The notes under the pieces were generated by a model, which did no database searches, was not told the origin of the DNA, and saw only the letters and a list, made by a program, of their open reading frames with translations. Shown piece after piece: positions 7,552-14,863 of a stretch of 44,372 nucleotides of DNA. Source of the DNA: DALYJJ01 sp031969915 (GTDB taxonomy: Bacteria; Acidobacteriota; Terriglobia; Bryobacterales; Bryobacteraceae); assembly GCA_031969915.1 (NCBI GenBank), contig DALYJJ010000039.1:1-44372 (forward strand). Direction: 5' to 3'. Numbering within the stretch: position 1 is the first letter of the stretch; every line of letters starts with the position of its first letter. The position numbers were made by a program, and so were the translations under genes.

Positions 7552-7929
7552 ATGGCAAAGGTGGCAATCGTCGTTTACTCGGACCCGAAGTCCGGGACAG
7601 AGGAGAGTCTGGGGCGCCTGCTCAACGCGCTCCTGTTGACGTACGAACTGAAGGAGCGCCAGCAGGAGGTCTCCCTGGTGTTCCAGGGCACCGGAGTGCG
7701 ATGGGCGAGCGAGGTAGTGAAGCCGGAGCACCCGGCCCATGCCCTGTACAACGCGGTGAAGGACAAAGTGGCCGGTGTCTGCGGAGGTTGCGCGGACGTG
7801 TTTGGAGCGACCTCCGAACTGGAGTCCGCCGGTGTGCCGCTGAACTACGAGAACCAGATCCCCGGTACGACGGGCGTTCTCGATCTTTCCCGCTTTATCG
7901 AGAACGGGCACCAGGTGGTGACTTTCTAA
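7552..7929 (+). CDS. DsrE/DsrF-like small protein
   Basis: The protein has 125 residues. It starts MAKVAIVVYSDPKSGTEESLGRLLNALL, the opening strand and helix of DsrE/YchN-fold proteins. Around residues 78-83, VCGGCADVFGA holds a CxxC pair where many sulfur-carrier members keep a reactive cysteine. The C-terminus ends in a short strand (HQVVTF), as usual for the family. Its role may be sulfur transfer or thiol redox chemistry; no partner Dsr genes are nearby. It is the first gene of a TetR-controlled pair, with a good ribosome site (AGAGAGG) before the ATG and only four bases to the flavin split-barrel gene. Confidence 0.7.
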   Translation: MAKVAIVVYSDPKSGTEESLGRLLNALLLTYELKERQQEVSLVFQGTGVRWASEVVKPEHPAHALYNAVKDKVAGVCGGCADVFGATSELESAGVPLNYENQIPGTTGVLDLSRFIENGHQVVTF

Positions 7930-7933
7930 ATCC

Positions 7934-8863
7934 ATGAAAATCGAGGCTCCATTTCATGCCGGAGAGATCGAGGCACAACGGCTCGCGGGGGAGTCGGTAA
8001 CAGCGCTGCGAAACAGCGCGGTGATCGCGGATACGATTATGCGCGGGGCGCTGCCGTTCCTGGCGGCGCAGAACATGGCGGTACTGGCATCGCGCTCCGA
8101 GGACGGGCGCCTGTGGGCGTCGATCGTTTTCGGCGCGCCGGGGTTCCTCAGCTCTCCCGACGGGCGCGAGGCGCTGCTGGATCGGAAGGCGGTGTGGGAA
8201 GACCCGAACGATCCGCTCTGGGCAAACCTGCACGCCGGCGCGGCGGCCGGGATGCTGGCGATCGACTTGTCGACCCGGAGGCGGCTTCGCGTCAATGGGA
8301 CGGTCACGCGCGCGGATGGAGACGCGATCACGCTGGCGGTGGGTGAGGCCTTCCCGAACTGCCCCAAGTACATCCAGCGGCGGAGGCTGCGCCTGGAGGG
8401 GGAGCGGAAGCCGAATGGGGAGGGGGTGGCAGGCGGCGAGTCGGTTACGGAGGAAGCGGCTCAGATTCTCGACGAGGCCGATACGTTCTTTCTCGCCACC
8501 GCGCACCCGGAGCGGGGCCTGGATGTCTCGCATCGAGGCGGCGCGCCCGGCTTCCTCGAGCGCCTTGACGAACGCACGATTCACGTTCCGGATTACCCCG
8601 GCAACGGCATGTTTACGACTCTCGGCAACCTGCTGGTGGACCCACGGGCCGGAGTGACGGTCCTCGATTTCGCTCGCGGCCGGATGCTGCAGATGTCGGG
8701 AACGGCAAAAGTGGAATGGGACGCGCCGGACCAGCGGGGACAGACCGGGGGGACGGGCCGGTTTTGGGAATACTCGATCGACTCCTGGCGGATCCTTTCG
8801 CTGCCGGTCAACGCGGTGTGGGAGTTCATCGACGCCTCGCCGTACAATCCGGTTGCGAGGTAG
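7934..8863 (+). CDS. pyridoxamine 5'-phosphate oxidase-like FMN-binding split-barrel protein
   Basis: The protein has 309 residues. The pattern FLAAQNMAVLASRSEDGRLWASIVFGAPGFLSS (about 42-74) and a second copy of the theme, EADTFFLATAHPERGLDVSHRGGAPGFLE (about 181-208), followed by NGMFTTLGNLLVDPRAGVTVLDF, are typical of the large split-barrel flavoproteins. It likely binds FMN or F420 and reduces or oxidises a small molecule; it is not a PdxH vitamin B6 enzyme. It follows the DsrE-like gene by four bases under the TetR operators, so both probably respond to the same inducer. Confidence 0.83.
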   Translation: MKIEAPFHAGEIEAQRLAGESVTALRNSAVIADTIMRGALPFLAAQNMAVLASRSEDGRLWASIVFGAPGFLSSPDGREALLDRKAVWEDPNDPLWANLHAGAAAGMLAIDLSTRRRLRVNGTVTRADGDAITLAVGEAFPNCPKYIQRRRLRLEGERKPNGEGVAGGESVTEEAAQILDEADTFFLATAHPERGLDVSHRGGAPGFLERLDERTIHVPDYPGNGMFTTLGNLLVDPRAGVTVLDFARGRMLQMSGTAKVEWDAPDQRGQTGGTGRFWEYSIDSWRILSLPVNAVWEFIDASPYNPVAR

Positions 8864-8873
8864 GCCGGCGGCG

Positions 8874-8900
8874 CTTCGCCAGGGTTCGCCAGCGGCGAAG
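8874..8900 (+). terminator. possible terminator hairpin after the flavin split-barrel gene
   Basis: A perfect 7-bp stem (CTTCGCC / GGCGAAG, 13-base loop) lies 10 bases past the stop at 8863. It has no T-run, so its role is only suggested by position before the next promoter. Confidence 0.3.
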
Positions 8901-8962
8901 AAACGCTCGCGGGCGGACGGCAAAATCATCGCAGATCTGAAGCCGGCGGGGGTTCCGAACGA

Positions 8963-8968
8963 TATAAT
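8963..8968 (+). promoter_or_regulatory. -10 element of the MBOAT/SGNH/ACP operon
   Basis: A perfect TATAAT hexamer lies 28 bases before the MBOAT start codon at 8996. No convincing -35 hexamer is visible 16-18 bases upstream, so either the promoter is activator-dependent or the match is partly chance. The predicted leader is about 20 bases. Confidence 0.5.
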
Positions 8969-8995
8969 CGGGGGGCACCCTCCCCCGGCGCGTTC

Positions 8996-10396
8996 ATGCT
9001 GCTTTCCAGCTCAACGTATTTCGTTTTTCTGGCGGCCTTGTTCTTTCTGTACTGGCCGGCGGCGCGGCATCGTGCCTTGGGGCTGGCGGTCATACTCTTC
9101 GCGAACTATTTCTTCTATGCCAAGTGGGATCTGTTTTACCTCTTCCTGATCCCCACGGCGTCGATGGTGGACTACTTCATCGGGCTGGGGTTGGCGAGGT
9201 GGGAAGACGCGCGTGCGCGGCGCGCCCTGGTGACGGCGAGCGTGCTGATGAACGTCGGGCTGTTGGCGACGCTCAAGTACACGCCGTTCGCGCTGGAAAA
9301 CTGGAGCTGGTTCACGGGCCGGCCCGCGCCGGAGTGGCACTGGACGTTCGCGCTGGGCATCTCGTTTTACACCTTCCAGGCGCTCACGTATACGATCGAC
9401 ATCTACCGGCACGACGCCAAGCCGGCGAAGAGCCTGCTGTCGCACCTGGCCGCGGTGAGCTTCTTCCCGACGACGCTCGCGGGGCCGATCGCCCGGATGT
9501 CCGCGCTGGTGCCGCAGTTTGAGAAGTTCCGTCCGCTGGAGGCGGCGTGGGGCGGGCGCGGGTTGTTTCTGATCGGGCTCGGGCTGGCGAAGAAGTTTCT
9601 GATTGCGGACTACCTGGCGGACAACATCGTGAACCGGGTGTTCGATCTTCCGCGGCTCTACAGCGGCCTGGAAGTGATGGCCGGGGTTTACGCATACGCA
9701 TTGCAGCTCTACTACGACTTTTCCGGATACACGGACATCGCGCTCGGGTCGGCGCTGCTGCTGGGGATTCAACTGCCCATCAACTTCAACCAGCCGTACG
9801 CGGCGGTGAACATCGGCGATTTCTGGCGGCGGTGGCACATATCGCTGTCGAACTGGCTGCGCGACTACCTGTACTTCTCGCTGCCGGGGAAGCGGACGCA
9901 GTACGGGCCGTACCTGGGCCTGGTGGCGACTATGGCCATCGGCGGGCTGTGGCACGGGGCGAGTTGGAACTTCGTCGTGTGGGGCCTGCTGCACGGGATC
10001 GCGCTGGCGGCGACGCGGGCCGCGCAGGCGTGGCGCGGAAACCCCAAGCCGCGCGGGGAGTGGTGGGCGCTCTTCGGCCGGCGGTTCTGGACGGTGCAGT
10101 TCGTGTGTTTCGCATGGATCTTCTTCCGGGCGCCTGATCTCGCCACGGCGGGGGCGATCCTGGAACAAATCGCATCGTTTACGTTTTCGACCGCAAACCT
10201 GCCGCCCCAACTGCTCTTCGTGATGGCGGTGGCGGCGGTGGCGCACTATGTGCCGAAGCGCTGGTATGAGCTGGGCCAGGGCTGGTACGTGCGCGCGCCG
10301 TTCTACGCCCAGGCGGCGGCGCTGGCGATGCTCATCGCCGCGCTACAATTCGTCGCCGCGACGGGCGCGGTGCCGTTCATCTACACGAGGTTCTGA
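8996..10396 (+). CDS. MBOAT-family membrane O-acyltransferase (AlgI/DltB-like)
   Basis: The protein has 466 residues and many hydrophobic segments. It opens with SSSTYFVFLAALFFLYW, the common start of bacterial AlgI/DltB-type MBOAT proteins. Other family blocks are LGISFYTFQALTYTIDIYR, FPTTLAGPIAR, LQLYYDFSGYTDIALG, NFWR-type GDFWRRWHISLSNWLRDYLYF, and GGLWHGASWNFVVWGLLHG, holding the catalytic His320 and a second His333. MBOAT proteins move acyl groups across the membrane or onto acceptors such as alginate, peptidoglycan or teichoic acid. It is the first gene of a five-gene coupled unit; its stop overlaps the next start by one base (TGATG). The carrier-protein gene downstream suggests acyl-ACP rather than acyl-CoA as donor. 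Confidence 0.93.
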   Translation: MLLSSSTYFVFLAALFFLYWPAARHRALGLAVILFANYFFYAKWDLFYLFLIPTASMVDYFIGLGLARWEDARARRALVTASVLMNVGLLATLKYTPFALENWSWFTGRPAPEWHWTFALGISFYTFQALTYTIDIYRHDAKPAKSLLSHLAAVSFFPTTLAGPIARMSALVPQFEKFRPLEAAWGGRGLFLIGLGLAKKFLIADYLADNIVNRVFDLPRLYSGLEVMAGVYAYALQLYYDFSGYTDIALGSALLLGIQLPINFNQPYAAVNIGDFWRRWHISLSNWLRDYLYFSLPGKRTQYGPYLGLVATMAIGGLWHGASWNFVVWGLLHGIALAATRAAQAWRGNPKPRGEWWALFGRRFWTVQFVCFAWIFFRAPDLATAGAILEQIASFTFSTANLPPQLLFVMAVAAVAHYVPKRWYELGQGWYVRAPFYAQAAALAMLIAALQFVAATGAVPFIYTRF

Positions 10397-11781
10397 TGAA
10401 GAAAACGGCTCTCACCATCGCCTGCCTCGTGTTCCTGCTGACGCTGCCGGACTTCGTGCCCGCGTTGGCGCATTACAAGAGCTTCGACTGGGCGATGGCG
10501 CCGCAGGTGCTGGAGTTCACGCCCCGGCGGGCATCGGTGAATCCGGTGGAGGACGAGGCGCACCGCCTGCGGCCGGACCTGGATCCGGCGAGCTACTCGA
10601 CGCACCGCCTGCTCGATCCGAAACACAACCTCGACAGCTTTTTCGCCGCGCTGCGGCGGACGGAGATGAAAGAACCGGGGGCGGTGACGCGGGTGGTGCA
10701 CTACGGCGATTCTCCTACCACGGCGGACCTGATCACGGCGGACGTGCGCACGCTCCTGCAGCAGCAGTTCGGGGACGGCGGGCATGGATTTCACCTCATC
10801 GCACGGCCCTGGGCGTGGTACGCGCACCGGGGCATCGACAGCGACAGCGACGGGTGGAAGATCGATCCGGCAAATCAGTCGCAGGTGCGGGACGGCCTGT
10901 ATGGACTGGGCGGGGTGAGTTTCCGGGGCGGCGAAGGCGCGGCGGCGCGGCTGAAACTGCGGCAGCCGGGGCACGCGGGCGTGGAGATCTCCTATCTTAG
11001 CGAGCCCGGCGCGGGGAGCTTCGCGGTGTACGCGGACCGGCAGTTGCTGGATACGGTGAGCACGGCGGGCGAGCGGCGCGGTCCGCAGTTCGTGCGCGTG
11101 GCGCTGCCGGAGAAAGCGAAGCGGCTGGAGGTGCGGGTGGTATCGGGCTCGGTCCGGCTGTTCGGCGTGCAACTGGAGAAGCCGGGGCCGGGCGTGGTTT
11201 ATAGCAGCCTCGGGCTGAACGGAGCGTACGTGAGCGTCCTGGCCCGCTTCTTCGACGGCGAGCATTGGGCGGAACAGCTCAAGCATCACCGGCCGCACCT
11301 GGTGATCATCAACTACGGCACCAACGAGAGCATGTACCAGGACTTCATCGACAAGGTGTACTCAAAGGAACTGGGGACGGTGATCCGGCGCGTGCGCGAG
11401 GCGGTGCCCGAGGCGTCGCTGCTGATCATGAGCCCGATGGATCGCGGGCGGCGGGACAGTTCGGGAGACATCACCACGGTGCCGCTGCTGCCGCGGCTGG
11501 TGGCGATGCAGGAGCGGATGGCGTCGGAGCAGGGGGTCGCGTTCTTCAATACGTTCCAGGCCATGGGCGGGCCGGGAACGATGGGCAAGTGGTATTCGGC
11601 CGAGCCGCGGCTGGTGGGCGCGGACTTTATTCACCCGATGCCAGCGGGGGCGCGGATTGTGGGCAACCTGCTCTACAAGGCGCTGCTCGACGGCTACAAC
11701 AAGTACAAGCTGAAAGGGATGCAGCAGAAGCTGGCGCTTTCAAAGGCGGCTTCCAAAGGTAAAGGACGAAAGCAGCCGTGA
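10396..11781 (+). CDS. membrane-anchored SGNH/GDSL hydrolase-like protein 1
   Basis: The protein has 461 residues. An N-terminal hydrophobic segment (about 4-26) should anchor or export it. The SGNH catalytic pieces are visible: Ser106 in HYGDSPTTAD, Asn310 in NYGTNE, and Asp410/His413 in ADFIHPMPAGA. About 190 residues between the first and second blocks (RDGLYGLGGVSFRGG onward) form a beta-rich insert that could bind carbohydrate. In AlgJ/AlgX, PatB and DltD systems, an SGNH-fold protein takes the acyl group delivered by the MBOAT partner and transfers it to the final acceptor. Coupling to the MBOAT gene (TGATG) and to the next gene (GTGA) supports that role here. Confidence 0.85.
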   Translation: MKKTALTIACLVFLLTLPDFVPALAHYKSFDWAMAPQVLEFTPRRASVNPVEDEAHRLRPDLDPASYSTHRLLDPKHNLDSFFAALRRTEMKEPGAVTRVVHYGDSPTTADLITADVRTLLQQQFGDGGHGFHLIARPWAWYAHRGIDSDSDGWKIDPANQSQVRDGLYGLGGVSFRGGEGAAARLKLRQPGHAGVEISYLSEPGAGSFAVYADRQLLDTVSTAGERRGPQFVRVALPEKAKRLEVRVVSGSVRLFGVQLEKPGPGVVYSSLGLNGAYVSVLARFFDGEHWAEQLKHHRPHLVIINYGTNESMYQDFIDKVYSKELGTVIRRVREAVPEASLLIMSPMDRGRRDSSGDITTVPLLPRLVAMQERMASEQGVAFFNTFQAMGGPGTMGKWYSAEPRLVGADFIHPMPAGARIVGNLLYKALLDGYNKYKLKGMQQKLALSKAASKGKGRKQP

Positions 11782-13136
11782 GGCGGGCGGCGGGCGTATG
11801 TCTCGCACTCCTGCTTTGGGCGGCGGCGCTGAACGCAGCGCGTCCGAAAAAGAAACCGGTGCGCCGTCTGCCCGCGAAGAGGACCTACGTGGCGCACACG
11901 GTCCCGGTGCCGCCGCCCGATACGGCGCTGGCCAACGAAGGCGCGCTGGTGCCTTTCTTCGAACTGCTGTACCAGTTGGAGCGCGGCGAACGGGCGGCGC
12001 CTGTGCGTGTGCTGCATTACGGAGACTCGCACACCGCGGCGGATGAATGGACGGGGACGCTGCGGGCCCTGTTCCAGGGGAAGTTCGGGGACGCGGGGCC
12101 GGGGTTTGTCCAAGCCGGGCGGCCCTGGAACAGCTTCCGCCGGAAGGACGCGATGAACCGCGCTTCGCGCCACTGGTACACGGACGGGCTGTTCGGGCGG
12201 AAGGGCGACGGTCTCTACGGGCTGGCCGGAGTGAGCATCACGTCGGCGCGACCCAGGGAATGGGTCACCTTCGAAGCGGAGTTCAAGACGCTGGAACTCT
12301 GGTTCATGAAGCAGCCGGGAGGCGGATCGTTCGAAGTGTCGGGGGACGGTACGGAGTTCGAGCCGGTCTCAACCGACGGGTTGATTGAGCCCGGGTACGC
12401 GGCCTTCGACTTGAGCAGCGCGGGGAGGCACACGGTGCGGCTGGAGACGGCCGAGCGCGCCGCGGTGCGCCTGTTCGGGTGGGTGGCGGAGAAGGCGAAC
12501 GCGGGCTTGACGTATGAGACGTTGGGCATCAACGGAGCGCAGGCGGGCATGCAACTGGACTGGGACGAGCGGCTGCACGCCGAGCACATCCGGCGGCGGG
12601 ATCCGGCGCTGATCGTGGTTGCCTACGGGACCAACGAGGCAGGCTCGCGCGAGCTGACCTACGAGAGTTACCGGGCGCAGTTCGGGGCGGTGTTGCAGCG
12701 CCTGCGGGCTGCCGCGCCGGCGGCCGCGATCCTGGTGGCGGGCCCTCCGGACCGCTACTACCGGCAGCGGCGCAAATGGTATCCGATGCTGTCGATGGAC
12801 TGGGTGGTGCGGGCGCAGCGCGACGCCGCGGCCGAGCAGGGCTGCGCCTTCTGGGATCAGCGGGCTAAGATGGGGGGCACGGGCACGATGCCGCGCTGGG
12901 TTCGCGAGGGACTGGCGCAACGAGACCACGTGCACATGACCGGCGCCGGATACCGGCGTTTGGGAGAGATGCTGTTCGGCGACATGATGGAGCCGTACCT
13001 GCGCTTTGTGGAGGCGCGGCAGGCTGCCCCGGCCAAGGAGAGCAACGGAGATGGAGCGCACAGAGCGGATCGCGGAGATCATCCGCGCGGTATCGAAGAA
13101 GGACGTCGCGATCGCGCCCGACGAGAGCCTATTTGA
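11778..13136 (+). CDS. secreted SGNH/GDSL hydrolase-like protein 2
   Basis: The protein has 452 residues and starts with GTG overlapping the previous stop by four bases. It begins with a signal peptide (MRRAAGVCLALLLWAAALNAA), then a basic PKKKPVRR stretch. It is a paralogue of the preceding protein: Ser84 in HYGDSHTAAD, Asn286 in AYGTNE, Asp383/His386 in RDHVHMTGAGY, with the same beta-rich insert beginning GDGLYGLAGVS. It may act on a different acceptor or in a relay with its neighbour. The last ~29 residues (after AKESNG) are encoded by the same DNA as the start of the carrier-protein gene in another frame. They look like out-of-frame read-through, so the functional domain probably ends near residue 424. 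Confidence 0.85.
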   Translation: MRRAAGVCLALLLWAAALNAARPKKKPVRRLPAKRTYVAHTVPVPPPDTALANEGALVPFFELLYQLERGERAAPVRVLHYGDSHTAADEWTGTLRALFQGKFGDAGPGFVQAGRPWNSFRRKDAMNRASRHWYTDGLFGRKGDGLYGLAGVSITSARPREWVTFEAEFKTLELWFMKQPGGGSFEVSGDGTEFEPVSTDGLIEPGYAAFDLSSAGRHTVRLETAERAAVRLFGWVAEKANAGLTYETLGINGAQAGMQLDWDERLHAEHIRRRDPALIVVAYGTNEAGSRELTYESYRAQFGAVLQRLRAAAPAAAILVAGPPDRYYRQRRKWYPMLSMDWVVRAQRDAAAEQGCAFWDQRAKMGGTGTMPRWVREGLAQRDHVHMTGAGYRRLGEMLFGDMMEPYLRFVEARQAAPAKESNGDGAHRADRGDHPRGIEEGRRDRARREPI

Positions 13137-13284
13137 AACGGGGCTGCTCGATTCCTTCGCGCTGACCGACCTGGTGGCGGCGCTTGAAACGGCGTTCGGG
13201 GTGCAGATCCCGGACAAGGACCTGTCGCCGCGGAAGTTCGATTCGATCGCGCGGATCGAAGCCTATCTCGAGAGCCGGAACTAA
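13051..13284 (+). CDS. acyl carrier protein
   Basis: The protein has 77 residues. The attachment motif GLLDSFAL places the phosphopantetheine Ser at residue 35, and the four-helix pattern with acidic helix II (TDLVAALETAFGV) fits an ACP. An ATG at 13051 with a good ribosome site (AAGGAG, 11-16 bases before it) is the start; the upstream part of the frame lies in the SGNH gene. The gene overlaps the SGNH 2 reading frame by 86 bases and ends two bases before the KAS III-like gene. It is unlikely to be the housekeeping AcpP, which normally sits in a fab cluster with LDSL. Its place between the SGNH and KAS III-like genes suggests a dedicated acyl donor, as DltC is for D-alanine. Confidence 0.92.
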   Translation: MERTERIAEIIRAVSKKDVAIAPDESLFETGLLDSFALTDLVAALETAFGVQIPDKDLSPRKFDSIARIEAYLESRN

Positions 13285-13286
13285 GC

Positions 13287-14210
13287 GTGGCGTATCTCAA
13301 GGCATTTGGAAAATACCTGCCCGGGCGGGTGGTGGAGAACCAGGAAATCGGCGGGATGGTGGAGACGGAGGCGGAGTGGATCCGCAACGTCTCGGGCATC
13401 GAGCAGCGGCGCTTCGCGGGCGCGGAGGAAACCGTCGCCGATATGGGCCACAGCGCGGCGCGGGATTGCCTGGAGCGTGCCGACGTGAGCCCCGCCGAGG
13501 TAGGGCTGATCCTGACGTCGAGCGGGTCGACGGAACGATCGTTTCCGGGGCCGGCGGCGACGATCGCGGCAAAGCTGGGGCTGGACGCGACGCCGGCGAT
13601 CGATCTGCCGATCGCGAGCGCGGGCTCAGTGTTCGCCTTGTCGTTGGCGAGCCGGCTGACGGCGGTCTACCGGAACATCCTGGTGGTGGCTTCGGAGAAG
13701 ATGTCGACGGTGGTGCTGCGGCAGCCGCTCGACCGCGGCGTGGCGCCGTTGTTCGGGGACGGGGCGGGCGCCTGCCTGGTGAGCGAGAGCGAGGGCAAGG
13801 CGCGGGTGCTGGATTCGGCGATTCATTCCGACGGGGCGTTCTCCGAGGACTTGCGGCTGGCGTTTGACCGGCCGCTGGAGATGAACGGCCGGTCGGTGAT
13901 TCTGCAGGCCTCGCGAAAGATTCCGCGGGCGATCCAGGAGGTGCTGGAGAGCTGCGGACGGACGGCGGCGGAGATCGACACGTTTCTGATGCACCAGGCG
14001 AATCAGAACCTGATCAACCGGGTGGCGCAGGCGGTAGGCGTGCCGGAGGCCAAGTTCTTTTCGAACATCGCGCGCTGCGGGAACACGTCGTCGGCGTCGA
14101 TGCTCATCGCGGCGGCGGAGTGGGATGCGTTTCGCGCCGGGGCTTCGGTGGTGTTCGCGGGCTTCGGCGCGGGGTTCCACTGGGGAGCGATGCTGGTGGA
14201 AGGCGTATGA
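13287..14210 (+). CDS. KAS III (FabH)-like protein with Ser in place of the catalytic Cys
   Basis: The protein has 307 residues with a GTG start two bases after the carrier-protein stop. The thiolase-fold order is normal: YLPGRVVENQEI, WIRNVSGIEQRRF, VGLILTSSGSTE, LFGDGAGACLV, MHQANQNLINRVA with His236, and NIARCGNTSSAS with Asn266. The nucleophile position, normally Cys in DxxAACxGF, reads AIDLPIASAGSVFAL, with AGC (Ser111) at 13617-13619. E. coli FabH uses Cys112-His244-Asn274, so spacing is preserved. A Ser at this place is known in DpsC-type KAS III relatives, which acylate rather than condense. I infer acyl-CoA to carrier-protein transfer, feeding the MBOAT upstream. Loss of activity or a condensing role cannot be excluded. 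Confidence 0.88.
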   Translation: MAYLKAFGKYLPGRVVENQEIGGMVETEAEWIRNVSGIEQRRFAGAEETVADMGHSAARDCLERADVSPAEVGLILTSSGSTERSFPGPAATIAAKLGLDATPAIDLPIASAGSVFALSLASRLTAVYRNILVVASEKMSTVVLRQPLDRGVAPLFGDGAGACLVSESEGKARVLDSAIHSDGAFSEDLRLAFDRPLEMNGRSVILQASRKIPRAIQEVLESCGRTAAEIDTFLMHQANQNLINRVAQAVGVPEAKFFSNIARCGNTSSASMLIAAAEWDAFRAGASVVFAGFGAGFHWGAMLVEGV

Positions 14211-14220
14211 TGTATCCGGT

Positions 14221-14493
14221 ATGGATGAACGGGCCTTCTTCAACGAATCGCAGACCACGAAACCGGCGCAGTTGAACTGCCCGTTCTGCCGCACGCAGGA
14301 GAGCTACGATCTGCGCTGGATCCTGCGCAAGAAGAAAGACCGGCTGCCGGGCGGCGCGGACGAGCGCGACCGGGCCAAGTTTGCCAAGGCCCAAAGCTAC
14401 ATGGTGCTGATGGACGACAAGGTGGCCTGCAAGAACATTCGCTGCCGGAAACGTTTCGACATCTCCGGCGTGAAGACGATCGCCTTCATCTAG
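14221..14493 (+). CDS. small Zn-ribbon-like hypothetical protein
   Basis: The protein has 90 residues from the ATG at 14221, 11 bases after the KAS III-like gene. Cys20 and Cys23 (NCPFC) pair with Cys70 and Cys75 (CKNIRC), giving a likely four-cysteine metal site with a basic middle segment (RKKKDRLPGG, about 36-46). Nothing else is recognised. The N-terminal half resembles small nucleic-acid- or protein-binding zinc ribbons. It could be the sixth gene of the MBOAT operon by distance, but its content gives no link to acyl transfer. Confidence 0.65.
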   Translation: MDERAFFNESQTTKPAQLNCPFCRTQESYDLRWILRKKKDRLPGGADERDRAKFAKAQSYMVLMDDKVACKNIRCRKRFDISGVKTIAFI

Positions 14494-14503
14494 GAGCCGG
14501 CTC

Positions 14504-14863
14504 ATGCCCCAACTCATCGCAACGCCCACGCGCGTGACGGCGGCGGGCAACAAACCCAAGCTGATCGACGAATACGTGGGCCGCGTCAACTCCGGAGCCG
14601 CGGAGGTGAGCGTGGCGCACATGCGCAGCCCGGAGGGCTGGGTGGAGCCGGGACAGCGGCCTGAGTTCGACGAGTACACGCTGGTGCTGCAGGGCGCCGT
14701 GCACGTCGAACACGACGGGGGAACGCTCGAAGTGCGGGCCGGCCAGGCGGTGCTTACGCGCCGGGGCGAATGGGTCCGTTACAGCACGCCGCAAGGAGCG
14801 GAGTACATCGCGATATGCCTACCAGCTTTCAGCATGGATACCGTGCACCGGGATCGCGAGTAG
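14504..14863 (+). CDS. cupin-domain protein
   Basis: The protein has 119 residues forming one small cupin barrel. PGQRPEFDEYTLVLQGAVHVEHDGG is cupin motif 1 (with Glu and Asp where many members have His), and TRRGEWVRYSTPQGAEYIAICLP is the second motif. Metal-ligand histidines are not clearly kept, so it may bind a ligand without catalysis. The start follows TAGGAG at a suitable distance. The gene starts 10 bases after the Zn-ribbon-like gene, and its 3' end overlaps the following secreted VWFA-like gene by 49 bases. Confidence 0.78.
   Translation: MPQLIATPTRVTAAGNKPKLIDEYVGRVNSGAAEVSVAHMRSPEGWVEPGQRPEFDEYTLVLQGAVHVEHDGGTLEVRAGQAVLTRRGEWVRYSTPQGAEYIAICLPAFSMDTVHRDRE

Noticed and set aside
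8969..8987. A 6-bp G/C hairpin just before the MBOAT gene as an RNA regulator
   Set aside because: If TATAAT at 8963-8968 is the -10, transcription starts near 8975 and the left half of the stem is not in the RNA.
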